Below, piece by piece: positions 12,819 through 24,491 of a stretch of 64,000 nucleotides of DNA. Where the stretch lies: positions 3,123,769-3,187,768 of the forward strand of contig CM040440.1 of NCBI GenBank assembly GCA_022749755.1, read 5' to 3'. Origin of the DNA: Azadirachta indica. Taxonomy: Eukaryota > Streptophyta > Magnoliopsida > Sapindales > Meliaceae. Each line of letters begins with the position of its first letter. Position 1 is the stretch's first letter. The position numbers were made by a program, and so were the translations under genes. Below the pieces are notes generated by a model, which saw only the letters and a program-made list of their open reading frames with translations, ran no database searches and was not told the DNA's origin.

Positions 12819-13979
12819 ATGGCGTTGAGGAGGAAATTATGGGAAAATCTTATAGGAGAATTATCGGGCGGGCAGCGATTTTACAGTTCGAAATCTGACT
12901 TAAAGAAACTTAGACCAATGATTCTTAAAAGGATCGAGAATAGAGCAAAGGACTATCCACTCCGTGGCATGATTCCGCTAGCACAGGAAGTTCTTAAAGC
13001 CAGAGTTCTATTGATTCAAGGTGTCTCCACCCTTCTTACAGTTTTTCCAGTCCAGGCTTGTAAGTAAGTTTATTATTAAGTTTCACCAACAAAGACCTCT
13101 CTGTTATTTCAGTACAAGAAATTATACTTTTGTATGATCATTTGAAAAAGATTATATTCAAATGGGTTGTGGTTTTCCACTTTGTTTCAGCTGAAGTTGT
13201 TTTTATATTCAGGAGACGATTTAGTTCTTATTGGAAATATGAAATGCCCATGCAGGTTCTGCCCAGAAGTGTATGTTGGAGAGGAAGGTCACTTAATTCA
13301 GAATTGTGGTGGGTTTAAGCGCCGAGCCAAGAATTTCATTCATGAATGGATTAATGGTGGTTTAGATGATATAATTGTCCCTGTAGAGTGTTTTCACCTT
13401 CATAAAATGTTTCAACCTGTGATTGAGCACAACCAAAGATTTGACTTTGACCGCGTTCCTGCTGTTGTGGAGCTATGCTGGCAGGCAGGGGCTGATCCCA
13501 ATGATCCAAATCTGTATTCTGGCACTTGGGACTGTGATGGCGTTGCTGGTGGTGTTAATGGAGTTGAATCTTTGTCGCCTGAGGATCTGACATGGATAGC
13601 CAATGGAACTCTGAAGGCGTGGGAGACATTAAGATCAGGTGTCAAGAGATTGTTGTTGGTTTATCCAGTAAAAGTTTGTGAGCATTGTTCAGAAGTTCAT
13701 GTTGGCCCATCTGGGCACAAGGCTCGCCTTTGTGGCGTGTTTAAATATGAGAGTTGGCGAGGAACCCACTTTTGGAAGAAGGCTGAGGTAGATGATTTGG
13801 TGCCTCAAAAGATTATTTGGAATCGACGCCCTCAAGATCCCCCTGTGCTTTTGAACGAAGGACGGGATTATTATGGGCATGCACCGGCAGTAGTGGCTTT
13901 GTGTACTCGGGCTGGTGCTATTCTTCCAAAGAAGTATTTTTGTATGATGAAAGTTCAAGGTCTATCAGCACCTCTTTGA
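12819..13979 (+). CDS. APO-family RNA-binding protein, APO4-like
   Basis: Two coding exons, 12819-13063 and 13256-13979, give 322 residues from MALRRKLWENL to QGLSAPL. The intron splits the Lys codon of ACKFCPEV, which rebuilds the first APO motif. APO proteins carry two motifs with conserved Cys and His; here the first is CKFCPEVYVGEEGHLIQNCGG near residues 80-105 and the second is CEHCSEVHVGPSGHKARLCG near 220-245. They bind metal and RNA and promote splicing of group II introns. APO1-3 act mainly in plastids, APO4 in mitochondria. The Arg-rich N-terminus (RRKLW, with RFYSS) reads like a mitochondrial presequence, supporting APO4. A leader intron probably ends at 12806, so the in-frame codons before 12819 are not used. 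The open frame starting at 13167 includes intron sequence. Confidence 0.9.
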
Positions 13980-15917
13980 TTTGAACTTTGAGGATATCTG
14001 CAAGTTGAAATTTCAAGTGGATCTCACAATCAGTCTTGATTTGCGAGATATTCATCTTCACATCTTCATAATCTATTGGGTATGACTCTGCATAGATGCA
14101 TATGCTTTGAGCTAGAAAGTTGCTGGTAAACTTAACCTTCAATACCTGAATATATTCGTTCAAGCATGTAATGCTAGGATGCACTGATCTTAATTCCTAC
14201 ATATACATTTTAGCTAAATATATTGGATTCATTAGTTTATTGACCCTGCCTTTACTCTGTGAGCTCAAACTGAGATACAGATCCGTAAAAATTTGCATAG
14301 AGATAAAGTATGGATGATGCATTTATGTGCATCCTAGGTTCAGTATTAAGGCAGTGGATTTCAATTGTAGTAGAGCACTTCTGCTCCCTCGAACGACAGT
14401 TTTAAGAGGCAGTCTATGCAATACATTTTTTTTTTTATCAAGTGTTTACAAATTTAGTTTAAGCATACACACTAGCGAAACCTATTCTATACAAGAGTCC
14501 CTGCTTTAGTGACCTATGAGCTGTGTTGTTGAAAATGTTTGTAAGACGCATGGTAGTAAGTTTATGCACGCCGTGATGAATAGTTTGGTTTTTTAATGCT
14601 TACAAAATGTATGAAAGAAGTAATATGATATGCTGTATGTGGTTGTATGGGATTTTTTGTTTGATTCATATCTGTTATGGCCAGTTACACATTTTTTTTT
14701 CATCCACAGTCTAACATGAATATAAATTAAAAGTTGGCCTTCAATTTTAGTATATTGTTAAACAGCTGCTAAACTTCAGTATTTTGGGTTTTTCTTGGCT
14801 AAATTCATTACACTGTAGCAAAATCTAGAATCTCGTACCAATGTCTGATTGAACCTAATTTGGCAGTGGAATATATGTTTTTCTGTTAAAGCTTTTACAA
14901 CGAAGGTGGGTTCTTTCTAATGTCATGTACCTGAGAAGTGATGTCTTTGACCTTGGCTCTCGGGAGCGTACTTCAGTAAGGTTAACGGTGTGTTTGGCTA
15001 AAGTTTCAAAGATGAAATATGCGGGACTGTTTGTTTCAGCGTCATGAAGAAGTTGTACCTTGGTACACAATGATAATAATAATTATATATCTTTCTTTTT
15101 AAATGACAATAATTGTATATGAATATAAATATTTAACCGTATTTGAAAATTTTCCCACATGCAAATAAAAGGCATATATCTGTTACGTTTATAATGGAAT
15201 CACAAATTAGCATCGAAATTAACGATAGTAGACTTTGTTTACCAAATATAGTCTTTTCCTTAAAACTAATGTAACCCATGACGATTCAAGGTAGCTTTTG
15301 TTTTTTTTATCTGAATTTTAAACATGATTAAAATTTAAATTTAATTGAAATATAAATTTAAATAATATATTTATTTTTTTTTTTTAAAACATATAAAAAT
15401 AAATATTAAGTTATTTATTTTAATAAAATAAAAAGTTTGAAAATTAATATTTTGATATATATACTCTTTTAAATAATATATTTATATTTAAATAATTTTG
15501 ATTATATTAATATAATAATAAATTATATTAGTAAGTATATTATTTTTTTTTTTTTAAAAAATAATTTCTAATTGATAATATAAATATCAATAAAAATTAA
15601 ATAAAAATAATAAGTCATATTATAATATAATTGTAATTATGCAAATATACAAATTTATTACAATAATTAAAATATAAAATAAATATGATTGAAAAAATAA
15701 GTAGAGGAGACTTATAATTGAGAAGAGATATGTTAAAAATAGTTAATTAGGGTTTTAATTTTATTAGTAAATAATTTAATAAAATAAAGATATTTTTGAA
15801 AAATAAAAATATTAAATTATTGAGACTTTTGTTAGTTTAGATATAAGTAAAAAATTTTAACTTAATTGTATTCAAATGTTTTTATCAAATATTCAGACAT
15901 AAGTTAAAAAACAAACC
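13980..15917. other. APO4 3' flank and AT-rich spacer
   Basis: No convincing gene. The first few hundred bases are probably the APO4 3' untranslated region. Frames on the minus strand at 13918-14184 and 14855-15070 have no family resemblance. From about 15330 the sequence becomes almost pure A/T and contains a relative of the repeat family at 11330-11690. Confidence 0.5.
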
Positions 15918-16569
15918 ACTCTTAAGGCCAGTTTGAGATTGCTGTGAATTTTAAAAAAAATCTGTTTTTACTGTACTGTGGAAACAATCAAGAGAATCAG
16001 TTTTGTATTTGGTCAATTTTATTTTTAAAAATACTATGAATTTAAAAATCAGTTTTGTGTGTTTGATAAATTTATTATTAAAAATATTGTAGCAATACAG
16101 ATGACTAAAATATATACAATGAATAGTGATAAATAAAAATTAATATAATCTAATATAATATGACATAGTGTAATATAATATAATATAATGGATGTTTACT
16201 TAAAATAATTTATAGATAAATATATATATCATAACTAAAAATAAAAGTAAAAAAACAAAAAAAAAATTTGTTTTAACAATTTTATTTCTGAATTAAAGTT
16301 GAAATTAAAAAATAATTTGTGAGGTTAATTTTAAATTTTTATAATTTTAAATAGATATATTTAATATTATACTTAAAAATAAAATTATTTTTCAAAAGCA
16401 AATTTTAAAAAATAACTTTTTTTTTTCTATTTTTTCAAAAATCAGTTGGAAGATAGTATGATTTTGCTAAAAGTGATTTTAAAAATATTTTACCAAACAC
16501 TCGAAATAACTTTTGACAGTTTAAAATCACTTTTACCTCTTTCAACAATAATTTCAAACGGACTCTTAA
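15918..16569. mobile_element. hAT-type MITE with 8-bp target duplication
   Basis: A 636-base element (15926-16561) is flanked by the perfect direct repeat ACTCTTAA at 15918-15925 and 16562-16569. Its ends are imperfect terminal inverted repeats: GGCCAGTTTGAGATTGCTGT on the left and, read inward from the right, CCGTTTGAAATTATTGTTGA. An 8-bp target duplication and a GTTTGRRATTG-like end are typical of hAT transposons. The interior is A/T-rich with no transposase frame, so it is non-autonomous. It sits about 350 bases upstream of the single-UBL gene. Confidence 0.85.
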
Positions 16570-16917
16570 ATCTTTAAAAAATTATATTAAGATTTGAGTC
16601 AAGTACATTAAATATGATTAATTACGTTTAAGCAAGACAGTTAATGATGCGCGCATTCTGTTGTATAAAGACGTTTCATTTTCAGTTTTAGGAAAGCAAT
16701 TAAAAGTTGAATTAGCTTACTCAAAATTAAATTAAAATAAAAACAAAATTCCCACATCAAAGGCATGCTACGAGAATGCCGCAAACGTGACCACCTTGAA
16801 TTCTTCAAACATTCTTGGTCTCTCTTCTTCTCTTATCTCCCCCTCATATTGATATTTGTTTGTGTTTTAAATTAGACTGAAAGTGAAAACTTTTTAGGTT
16901 TGTAACTCCTTTTAACG

Positions 16918-17244
16918 ATGAAGGTTGCGGTGGAGATTTTGACAGGAACGCTCTTCTATATTCAGTTGGGAAATGATGCCACCGTTGCTGATCTAAAGAG
17001 AGAGATTGGAGCCCAGCAGAAACTCCTTTGTGATTGTGACCGTCTCATATTCGTACTTGTCGAGAATGATGAGAGCCGTGTGATGAGTCAAGACCAAGAT
17101 GAAGTTTCTTTGGCTGATTGTGGGGTCACGGATGGGTCCCATATCTACCTCTTTTTCAAACCCCTTGATCACGATGGTTCTAGTTCTACTACTACTCAAA
17201 CTCAATCCCTTTTATTCCCTTTACATGATCCTCTTCTGGGGTAA
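16918..17244 (+). CDS. Ubiquitin-like domain protein, single UBL
   Basis: An intronless frame of 108 residues. Residues 1 to about 82 read as a beta-grasp fold: MKVAVEILTGTLFYIQLGND is the first hairpin, DATVADLKREIGAQQ is the helix after the second strand, and DCGVTDGSHIYLFFK is the last strand. The tail is Ser/Thr-rich and ends HDPLLG. It is not ubiquitin: the Lys ladder is not conserved and there is no C-terminal Gly-Gly, so conjugation is unlikely. It is the first of three UBL genes interleaved with three peroxidase genes. Its cellular role is unknown. The ATG follows a 5' leader with CT-rich tracts. Confidence 0.75.
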   Translation: MKVAVEILTGTLFYIQLGNDATVADLKREIGAQQKLLCDCDRLIFVLVENDESRVMSQDQDEVSLADCGVTDGSHIYLFFKPLDHDGSSSTTTQTQSLLFPLHDPLLG

Positions 17245-17999
17245 GCAGCTACCAAATTAACAGAGTATGATTACTATTGCCTGCCATTACTGATTTCTTT
17301 TCTCTTTGTGATCATTGTTTTCTTAATCACAAGAGGTTTTTGTTACTGTTCTCTATATTTAGATTATGTAGATCTATCAGATTATTAGCAGAATCATCTG
17401 GTCTATGAACAACAAAGATTATCGTGATTATGAACGACAGGCTTGTATGCTATGTCAACACAAAATCACCAGTCATTAACATGGGAACCATTTATTTTTT
17501 TCATCTAATTTCACCAAAAAAAACTATTTTTTTCTTTCTTAAATGGTTACGATTAACTGGAATAAAATATATTATTATATATCTCCACGAGTAACTTGAT
17601 ATTTGTCTAATTTGCAAATTCAACCTGTTTAACTTAATTGTAGAAGATCTGCATAAGCTTGGTAATTCATCCCTATTAGTGTCATTAGAGATTGTAGATG
17701 ATATTTTCTGTTGATTATGTCTTAAAATGACTCTCAGACCAAATATATATGTATCTAATTTCCTTTCAATTCCCATACGTTCAATTATCATGCATGTTAG
17801 AGATTTTCTCTTTGTCAAATTAAAAAGTCCTTATAATAAATTTCTGAATTTGGATCAATAAATTATTCAACTAGAAATAATGATGATCTTCTTTTTTTAA
17901 AAAAAAAAATGAACGATCTTCCTACCTATAACCATTCTTCTACCTTAAATTAAATTATCTTTAAATTCCTAGTTAATAGGTATCTAAAATTCAACGATC
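17245..17999. other. Spacer between convergent UBL genes
   Basis: The plus-strand single-UBL gene and the minus-strand triple-UBL gene converge here, so this spacer must hold both 3' untranslated regions. The minus-strand frame at 17501-17818 has no recognisable family. I see no other feature. Confidence 0.5.
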
Positions 18000-18758
18000 T
18001 CAATACCCGCCGCGGCTCACTGTTCCTTTAAAAACATAAAGAAAGTCTCCATTTTCGACACCGTGCCAACGCAGGCTGCAATTGTCACGCATGATCCTTT
18101 GCTTGTGTATAAAAATATAATCATCTTGCGGAAGAATTTTGATGCTCAACAACAGCTGCCTCAATTCATTAACAGTGCTTGAATCCTGCATTTCCAGTGG
18201 AATGCTAGCCGCATTAAGCAAACTAGAAGATGTTTGCACTGTAATACTAACCTTCCTTACAGGAGGATTGTCTCTCAGGCGATTCATAGTTTTTAAGAAC
18301 ACGATGATTTCAGAGAATTCATGGATTCCATACTCGGAAAGATTACGGAAATCATCATCTAATTCGATGCCTGAAAAGAAAAGCAGCATTCTTCTAATGG
18401 GTGTGCCATCCACTATGTGGATTTTTTCTTTCAAGCTACGCACAGTTTCTGTTCTGTCAACTTCTATGTTAAATTTTCTGGAAGAAAATTTTATTATGAT
18501 TTGGATTTTTCCAGGTGGGTTTAGAGGAGATTCGAATAATGGTTTGGTAGTGAGGTCGATTTTTGTACCTTCAGTGACAATGGGGTAATCTTCCATGTCG
18601 AGTCCATCGACGAGCTCCCAATCTGATACAGCAAGAGTTTGTGCAGTAATTGGGATTCCCAGGAGTTGTTGTATTTTCATTTTGATTTCCAGGACAGGTT
18701 CCTGGAGACCAACTTCCAGGGCAAATTCATGCCCGCAGGCGACAATGATGATTCTCAT
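18000..18758 (-). CDS. Triple ubiquitin-like domain protein ending RGG-Y
   Basis: An intronless 252-residue frame made of three diverged UBL folds in tandem: about residues 1-75 (MRIIIVACGHEFALEV), 84-158 (IQIIIKFSSRKFNIEVDRTE) and 168-245 (VSITVQTSSSLLNAAS). Each has the beta-hairpin, a KEKI-type helix region and the short final strand typical of ubiquitin. The folds are too diverged to be polyubiquitin and lack Gly-Gly between them, so they should not be cut apart. The chain nevertheless ends SRGGY, an Arg-Gly-Gly plus one residue, like the last unit of a ubiquitin precursor. Plants have a poorly studied family of such multi-UBL proteins. Function unknown. Confidence 0.8.
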   Translation of the reverse strand: MRIIIVACGHEFALEVGLQEPVLEIKMKIQQLLGIPITAQTLAVSDWELVDGLDMEDYPIVTEGTKIDLTTKPLFESPLNPPGKIQIIIKFSSRKFNIEVDRTETVRSLKEKIHIVDGTPIRRMLLFFSGIELDDDFRNLSEYGIHEFSEIIVFLKTMNRLRDNPPVRKVSITVQTSSSLLNAASIPLEMQDSSTVNELRQLLLSIKILPQDDYIFIHKQRIMRDNCSLRWHGVENGDFLYVFKGTVSRGGY

Positions 18759-20680
18759 AGTGTACGTGTCTGAAATTGCAAGCTTTCTTACTTATTGTTT
18801 GATCTGTAATTGGATTATCAAAGAGAAAACAAAGATTGGAAATGGAGAATCGAAAAGACCTGTTTTGATCAAAATTTTAAGTTTCTTAACTAATTACTTT
18901 GTGGCTTGCAGGTAAAAGATTGGGATCAGTTGCTTGAATTTAGATAGAAAGAAGAGGAGGGAAGAAGATAATTAATTAAATCTGGATTGTCATGTTAATT
19001 TAATGAGTGCTAGTATTTGCATGTTAGAAGTCATTCTCAAGGCATTTCATATTTATTAATCTGTTTAAAGCATTATTTCATGCAGTATTCACTTGCAAAA
19101 CAAGCAGCACACACATACTCTCTCCCTTGCATATGTATATATGCATACATATATATATATATATATATATAGCATAATTGTTGAGTACACTGCTCGTATA
19201 GTATGAATGTCATGATGCGTATGTGTGGCACACATAATATTATGTTTAGAGAGCTGTACTTTTCATTTTCTGAAAAAAGAAAATTAAGTATAAAATATAG
19301 AGTTAATTAACAGTGCTCCGAAAAGAAGTGGGAGGATAATTTTGAGAGTTAATTCATTTATCTAAAATGAAAATTGTTAAGCTATTGGTTGATGATGTAT
19401 CGATGAATAGGGAGGCATGCAGCTTAATTAATGTGTAGCCCAAATTAAAGAAATTATTTTAAGCTTGGCTGGGGACATTCTCCTAAGGGTACTGTAAAAA
19501 GATGGTTATGATTATAAATTATAATTATTTGTTTTATCCAGTAAAAATATATGACAATACGTTCGGCACTTCTCTCTGGCAAACACTTGCATTTTCAATT
19601 TAAAATTAATGCAGATTTGGTACAAGTCAATGTTAATTTGCACAAAGACAACATTGATCTGTTTCAATCAGTTTTGATTCACAATTAATTAAGGTACATG
19701 AAGGTAGGCACATAAAAATCTACAACAGTATATCACTTAAAGAGATGTTGAAACTAAGAGGAAAGTCATAATTAATAGATTTTTGTAGTCGCAAAAAATA
19801 CCATATATATTAATTAACAAGTTGGCAAGTAAATTAAGAAAACATATTAATTGTACGTAATCATTTATATATACATTGTGTTGAGCTAGCCGTCCTGGTC
19901 TGGTCCTGGCGGCCGGCTTTCCAACCCAACAATTCTCAAACACTAAAAGCCAGAAAGCAGACGTACAGAAGCAGTTATTCATGATTAACCAAATAAACAT
20001 TGCAAATGGTTATACATCCATAATTGCTGGGCACGCAATATATAAAATAATCCCACTAATACTCCCAACGTCGAAATGTATTTAGCTACATCTTCTAATT
20101 AAAACTTAGCAGCCTTTACAGTTTGGTGTGTATATATATATATATATATGATGATGATGATGATGATGATGATGATAATATAAATCTTCATAAAATTAAT
20201 TTCTTAGTTAGCGTGTGGAACTTGTCGTTTTACTCTCAAATGAGAATAACAATATCTTTGTTGGACTTAATATTTTAGATTGACCATGATTAATGAATTA
20301 AACAATGATAAATGCAAGTTGTGTTGCAAACGTACGTTTATTTATTTTGAGTTAATTAATAAGCCAGGTTTAGGTAATGTTGCTAGGTCCGCCACTTTTC
20401 TTTACAAAATTAATTTGTAATTTTGAGCGCAGTTGCAATCATTTTTGTCTTTCCACTTTTGTACAGTCATCTCTGCCCTCTATTTGAATTCCCATGTGTT
20501 AGTTAATGTTAGTTTCATTCATGTTTCTTCTTGGAAGACACCTCTCAAGTTAACCAATTTAAACACTTTCAATTACAATTTCTCGAATTGCTGAAGGTCA
20601 GCTTTTAGCTCTTGACATCATCAAATGTCCCATAATTCATCTAAGTTTGTCCATGACATTTTCAAAAGTTTACCTCAGCT
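18759..20680. other. Intergenic region between the triple-UBL gene and peroxidase 1
   Basis: Both genes are transcribed away from this stretch, so it should hold two divergent promoters. It contains (AT)n tracts near 19147-19171 and a TA/TGA microsatellite at 20131-20176. The frames at 18595-18915 and 19737-20000 are not protein-like. No other gene seen. Confidence 0.5.
20131..20176. repeat. Microsatellite (TA)n(TGA)n
   Basis: About ten TA units run directly into about nine TGA units. Simple repeat in the peroxidase 1 upstream region. Confidence 0.9.
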
Positions 20681-20684
20681 TCGC

Positions 20685-20690
20685 TATAAA
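20685..20690 (+). promoter_or_regulatory. TATA box of peroxidase 1
   Basis: CTATAAATC lies 84-89 bases before the ATG at 20774, the normal distance for a plant TATA box with a short leader. Confidence 0.6.
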
Positions 20691-20773
20691 TCCCTTATCC
20701 TGAAGGCATATCATCTATACCACCTTCAAGCTTAGAATTTTCTCTCTAGCTACCTAGCTAAAAGCTTAAGCCA

Positions 20774-22080
20774 ATGGCTAGCCAAAGGCTTCTTCCATCC
20801 TTTCTGTTTCTTCAAGGACTGATCCTAAGTGCTTTTGTCTTAGATTTCAGCAATGCACACAGCTTGAAACTCGGGTTCTACAAAAAGAGTTGCCCGGATA
20901 TGGACGCTATTGTTGCCAAAACAACATACCGATTCATTTCTCGTGCGCCAACTCTTGCAGCTCCTATATTAAGGATCCATTTTCATGATTGTTTTGTCAG
21001 GATAATTTATAAGTTTTATATATTCAGTTGCTTAATTTCAGGCAGTAATATCAATTAATTAATTGCTTGATAGTAATTTTTGGGCTTTCACGTACGTCTG
21101 CAAATTTAACAGGCTATGTATGCATGCTTGCAGGGATGTGATGGTTCTGTGCTACTGAATTCTACAAAGAAAAACAAAGCTGAAAAAGACGAAGTTCCTA
21201 ATTTAGGAATAAGAGGATACCATGTCATTGATGCTTTTAAAGCTGAATTAGAAAAGAAGTGTCCTGGTGTCGTCTCTTGTGCTGATATTCTAGCCATGGT
21301 TACTCGAGATGCAATTGCAATCGTAAATACTAATAAATAATTGTCTGCTATATATATTTAGTTTGATTACCAAGTTGTCGTAAACAGCATTGTTTAATAA
21401 ATCAAATCTTTTTCCTTTAAAGATTCATGGACCGTACTGGGAAGTTCCCACTGGACGAAGAGATGGAAGAGTGTCAATTGCTGCCGAGACCTTCGCAAAC
21501 TTGCCACCTCCTTTCGCAAACATAACTCTACTCAAACAAAGATTTGCTGCCAAGGGTTTGAGCGTAAAAGATCTTGTTGTTTTATCAGGTAATTAATCTA
21601 AGGCCACAAACAGGCCGAACTGCTTGAAAGAACCGTCAAAGAGTTTCTAAGTTGAGCTTGCTTTTGTCAACAGGAGGACACACCATTGGAACGTCTCACT
21701 GCAGTTCATTCAATGACCGCTTGTATAATTTCACTGGCAGAGGAACAACAGACCCAACATTGGATTCGAATTACGCAGTGGAGTTCAAGAAGAAATGCAA
21801 GCCTGGAGACACCAAAACAATGGTTGAAATGGACCCTGGAAGTTTTAAAACATTTGATGAAGATTACTATACTCTTGTTGCTAAAAGAAGAGGGCTGTTC
21901 GAATCCGATGAAGCTCTTCTAGATGACGAAGAGACAAGGGCTTACGTGCATCTTCAGTCTGCAACATATGGATCTACTTTCGCAAAAGATTTTGCTGAAT
22001 CCATGGTTAAGATGGGCCAGATTGGAGTTTTAACAGGCAAAGCTGGCGAAATCAGGAACCATTGCGCTTTTGTTAATTAA
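20774..22080 (+). CDS. Class III peroxidase 1, with a damaged first splice donor
   Basis: Four exons in the classic plant peroxidase pattern: 20774-21001, 21134-21322, 21423-21588 and 21674-22080 (329 residues if joined as in its paralogues). A signal peptide (about residues 1-29, ending SNAHS) predicts secretion to the cell wall. The distal haem site RIHFHDCF has the catalytic Arg and His, and VVLSGGHTIG carries the proximal His; the eight structural Cys appear present. The relatives are AtPrx27/AtPrx3-type enzymes that oxidise phenolics with hydrogen peroxide. Oddity: where both neighbours have AGG/GT at the end of exon 1, this gene has AGG/AT (21002-21003). A GT six bases upstream (20996) could be used and would delete only Val-Arg while keeping frame. 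Without that, intron retention ends the protein at 21058. It may be an active gene with a shifted donor or a young pseudogene. Confidence 0.85.
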
Positions 22081-23104
22081 CTAATTAATTAGTTAACGGG
22101 ATAGTTGTTTCAAGTTGCGATTGTATTTGGCAACCAATTAGTTGCTGATGTTTTTGTGTGATCAGGCTTTAATTTCTCCATTACTTTCCCATAAAATTAC
22201 AGCCCAATTTTTTGTGAAATGTAATTTGTAATTGGTTCAATTAGTTTCCTTGGACTAAAATCAATGGGATTATGCAAACCCATTGAGATTATACAAAGAA
22301 AATTTCGAGGTAAAGATTACTGCATATTAGAGGGTATTCATGTAAAAATGCTTTTATTGGAATTGGAATAAAATCTAAGATATATCTAATTTTGTGATCC
22401 TCATATGGGTAAGTAGTTATTGAATTAATTAAGCAATTGCTGACGTAATCTTTTTAGATGATACCAAAATATTGGCCGTTTAATTCGACTAGACTAGTAC
22501 TTTATGAGACAAACTCACATTTAGGTTGAATAAATTCATCAAATAACGAATAAATCAATGAACACAACCCCCCCACCCCACCCCCAAAAATATATATATA
22601 TATATATTACCTTTATTTCAATTAATAATATTAGAAATATATACGATTCTTAAAATAAATAACTTAATAATACAATTCTTAGACACTTAATAGACCGAAA
22701 ATTTGATTATTGTGTGACAAATATGCAACAAATGGGGTTCATGCTAGAGCCCATCTGGCAGTAGGCCCCATTACTTTTTCTGGGTATTAAAGCATTCGCT
22801 GTTTGCTTATGTAACTGCCAAATACTATTATACACAGACTTTAATTTCATGGTCCACAGATTCTTCTTGCTCAGGTGAATTGTTCAATTTACATTTCTTT
22901 CTTTCTTTCTTTCTTTTTTTTAATCGAAATTATGTTGAGCTTGAATTATTAAATTATGTTAATTAAATTATTATATAAACAATTCAGTTTATAATAAACA
23001 TCTATGATTTCGTACATTATTATGTAGCTCAGTGACTAAATTACTACCTGGGTTTGAGACCAAGATCTTTTGCTCTTAACGAAATAATTTACTAGCATAA
23101 CAAT

Positions 23105-23146
<42 letters not shown>

Positions 23147-24491
23147 AATAATAATAATAATATCTATTATAGATTTTATTTTGGTTGTTTTTAATTGAGT
23201 TTTATTAATTCTTTTTGTTGAATCAGGTGTTTAAAATACTGCGTGAGGTATGCAAATCGAGTTTGTTATGCTATCCTTGTAAAATCGTTGAGAATTAATT
23301 ATATTGAGAAATAATAGATCCTTTTCGAATTAATTTAGATTCGGACCCTACATATAATTTAGATTAATTTAGAAAAAGATCATTGATTTGGATTTGATTT
23401 GATCCATTTCGTTTTTTATGGATCTATTAGGAAGCTATATTATTTATTCTTAATTTTTATGCTTATTTTACCTGCCAGTTCAATTATTTATGATTTTGAT
23501 TTAGATTTCCTTTTGTTAGTGTTTTAAATAGAAAAATCTATGCTGTTTGGTTCCTTTTCAGAGTAATATATTTTTGAATTCTATTCTTACCCTATAAATC
23601 ATGTCCATTATATTCAAGTGAATTTGAACTTCTTTTGTTAATCTATTTATTCAATGTTTTTCTTCTTTATTTTATTTTATGTACATCGATATCCTTCTCT
23701 CAACATTTTCATGTTCAAAAATATTCTTTTTCAACTTATTCTCTCCCTTCCCTCGTTATTCGATCATATATACACTCTTAATATCTTTATTTTTTTGCCA
23801 TGCTGTTCTTCTACTTTTATGAAAAAATATTTAAAAATTTTATTTTTTGTTGAATTTGGTATGTATATGTTCTTTACCTGAAGATGTTATTCATTTGCAC
23901 ATGCTTGTTTATGTATTAAGAATCATTTACACATGGTCGCTTATAAATACATATATAAAATTTCTTCTTATTTTTGTTGCATTTAATATGTATATACTCT
24001 TCGAGTGATGATATTGTTTTTCCACACGTACTTATTTTTCTGTTATCGTATCAATTTACTCGTGATCGTTCAAGAATATATACATACAATTATTGCATTT
24101 TAACTTTTGTATGTATATATTCTTCACGTGATGATATTGTTTATCCTTTCGTGTTTATATTTTATCTATCATCATATTTTTTTTTATATGTCTTCTTTTA
24201 TAAATACAAATTTGATGGATTTTAGTTGTTTGTTGTGTCCTTAATTTTTATTCGTACTATTGAAGTGATAATATTATTCACATCAAAGCTCACTTATTTA
24301 GTTATCATTACATTGTGTTTAGCCCTTGGAGAATTAATGAAAAAGAAAAAAGTATAATCTCCTACACAGCATCATTATCATATATATCATTCAGCACACT
24401 CACACAAAAGCATTGCATGAATTATAAAATCATTCCTGAATATTTTCGATGGGCATGAGCAGATTAAATAATATATATCCCGATATATACA
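22081..24491. other. Intergenic region between peroxidase 1 and the double-UBL gene
   Basis: Contains a C-rich/(AT)n patch near 22568-22608, a SINE-like element with an AAC tail (23021-23163), and long T-rich stretches. The frames at 23654-23881 and 23974-24225 have hydrophobic low-complexity products caused by T-richness. No gene recognised. Confidence 0.5.
23021..23163 (+). mobile_element. SINE-like element with (AAC)n(AAT)n tail
   Basis: TAGCTCAGTGA at 23025-23035 matches the polymerase III A box and GGTTTGAGACC at 23051-23061 the B box (GGTTCRANNCC) with one mismatch. A simple AAC/AAT tail runs from about 23097 to 23163. A short tRNA-like head with a simple-repeat tail is the structure of a tRNA-derived SINE. 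The A-to-B distance is short and no target duplication was confirmed, so it may be a truncated copy. Confidence 0.5.

Noticed and set aside
13167..13255. Open frame running into APO4 exon 2 from 13167
   Set aside because: It is intron sequence that happens to stay open. The acceptor at 13255 restores the family motif ACKFCPEV; the residues before it match no APO protein.
14990..15072. Possible extra APO4 exon (acceptor-like TTTGTTTCAG, then a frame reading RHEEVVPW)
   Set aside because: The APO4 frame already ends at a family-like C-terminus (13979), and the segment has no donor, no matching phase and no APO motif.
18139..18588. 149-codon plus-strand frame opposite the triple-UBL gene
   Set aside because: It is the antisense shadow of the UBL frame; the minus-strand product shows three clear folds and the plus-strand product none.
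22868..22926. TTTC repeats resembling a splice polypyrimidine tract
   Set aside because: No exon follows; it is a simple repeat next to AT-rich DNA.
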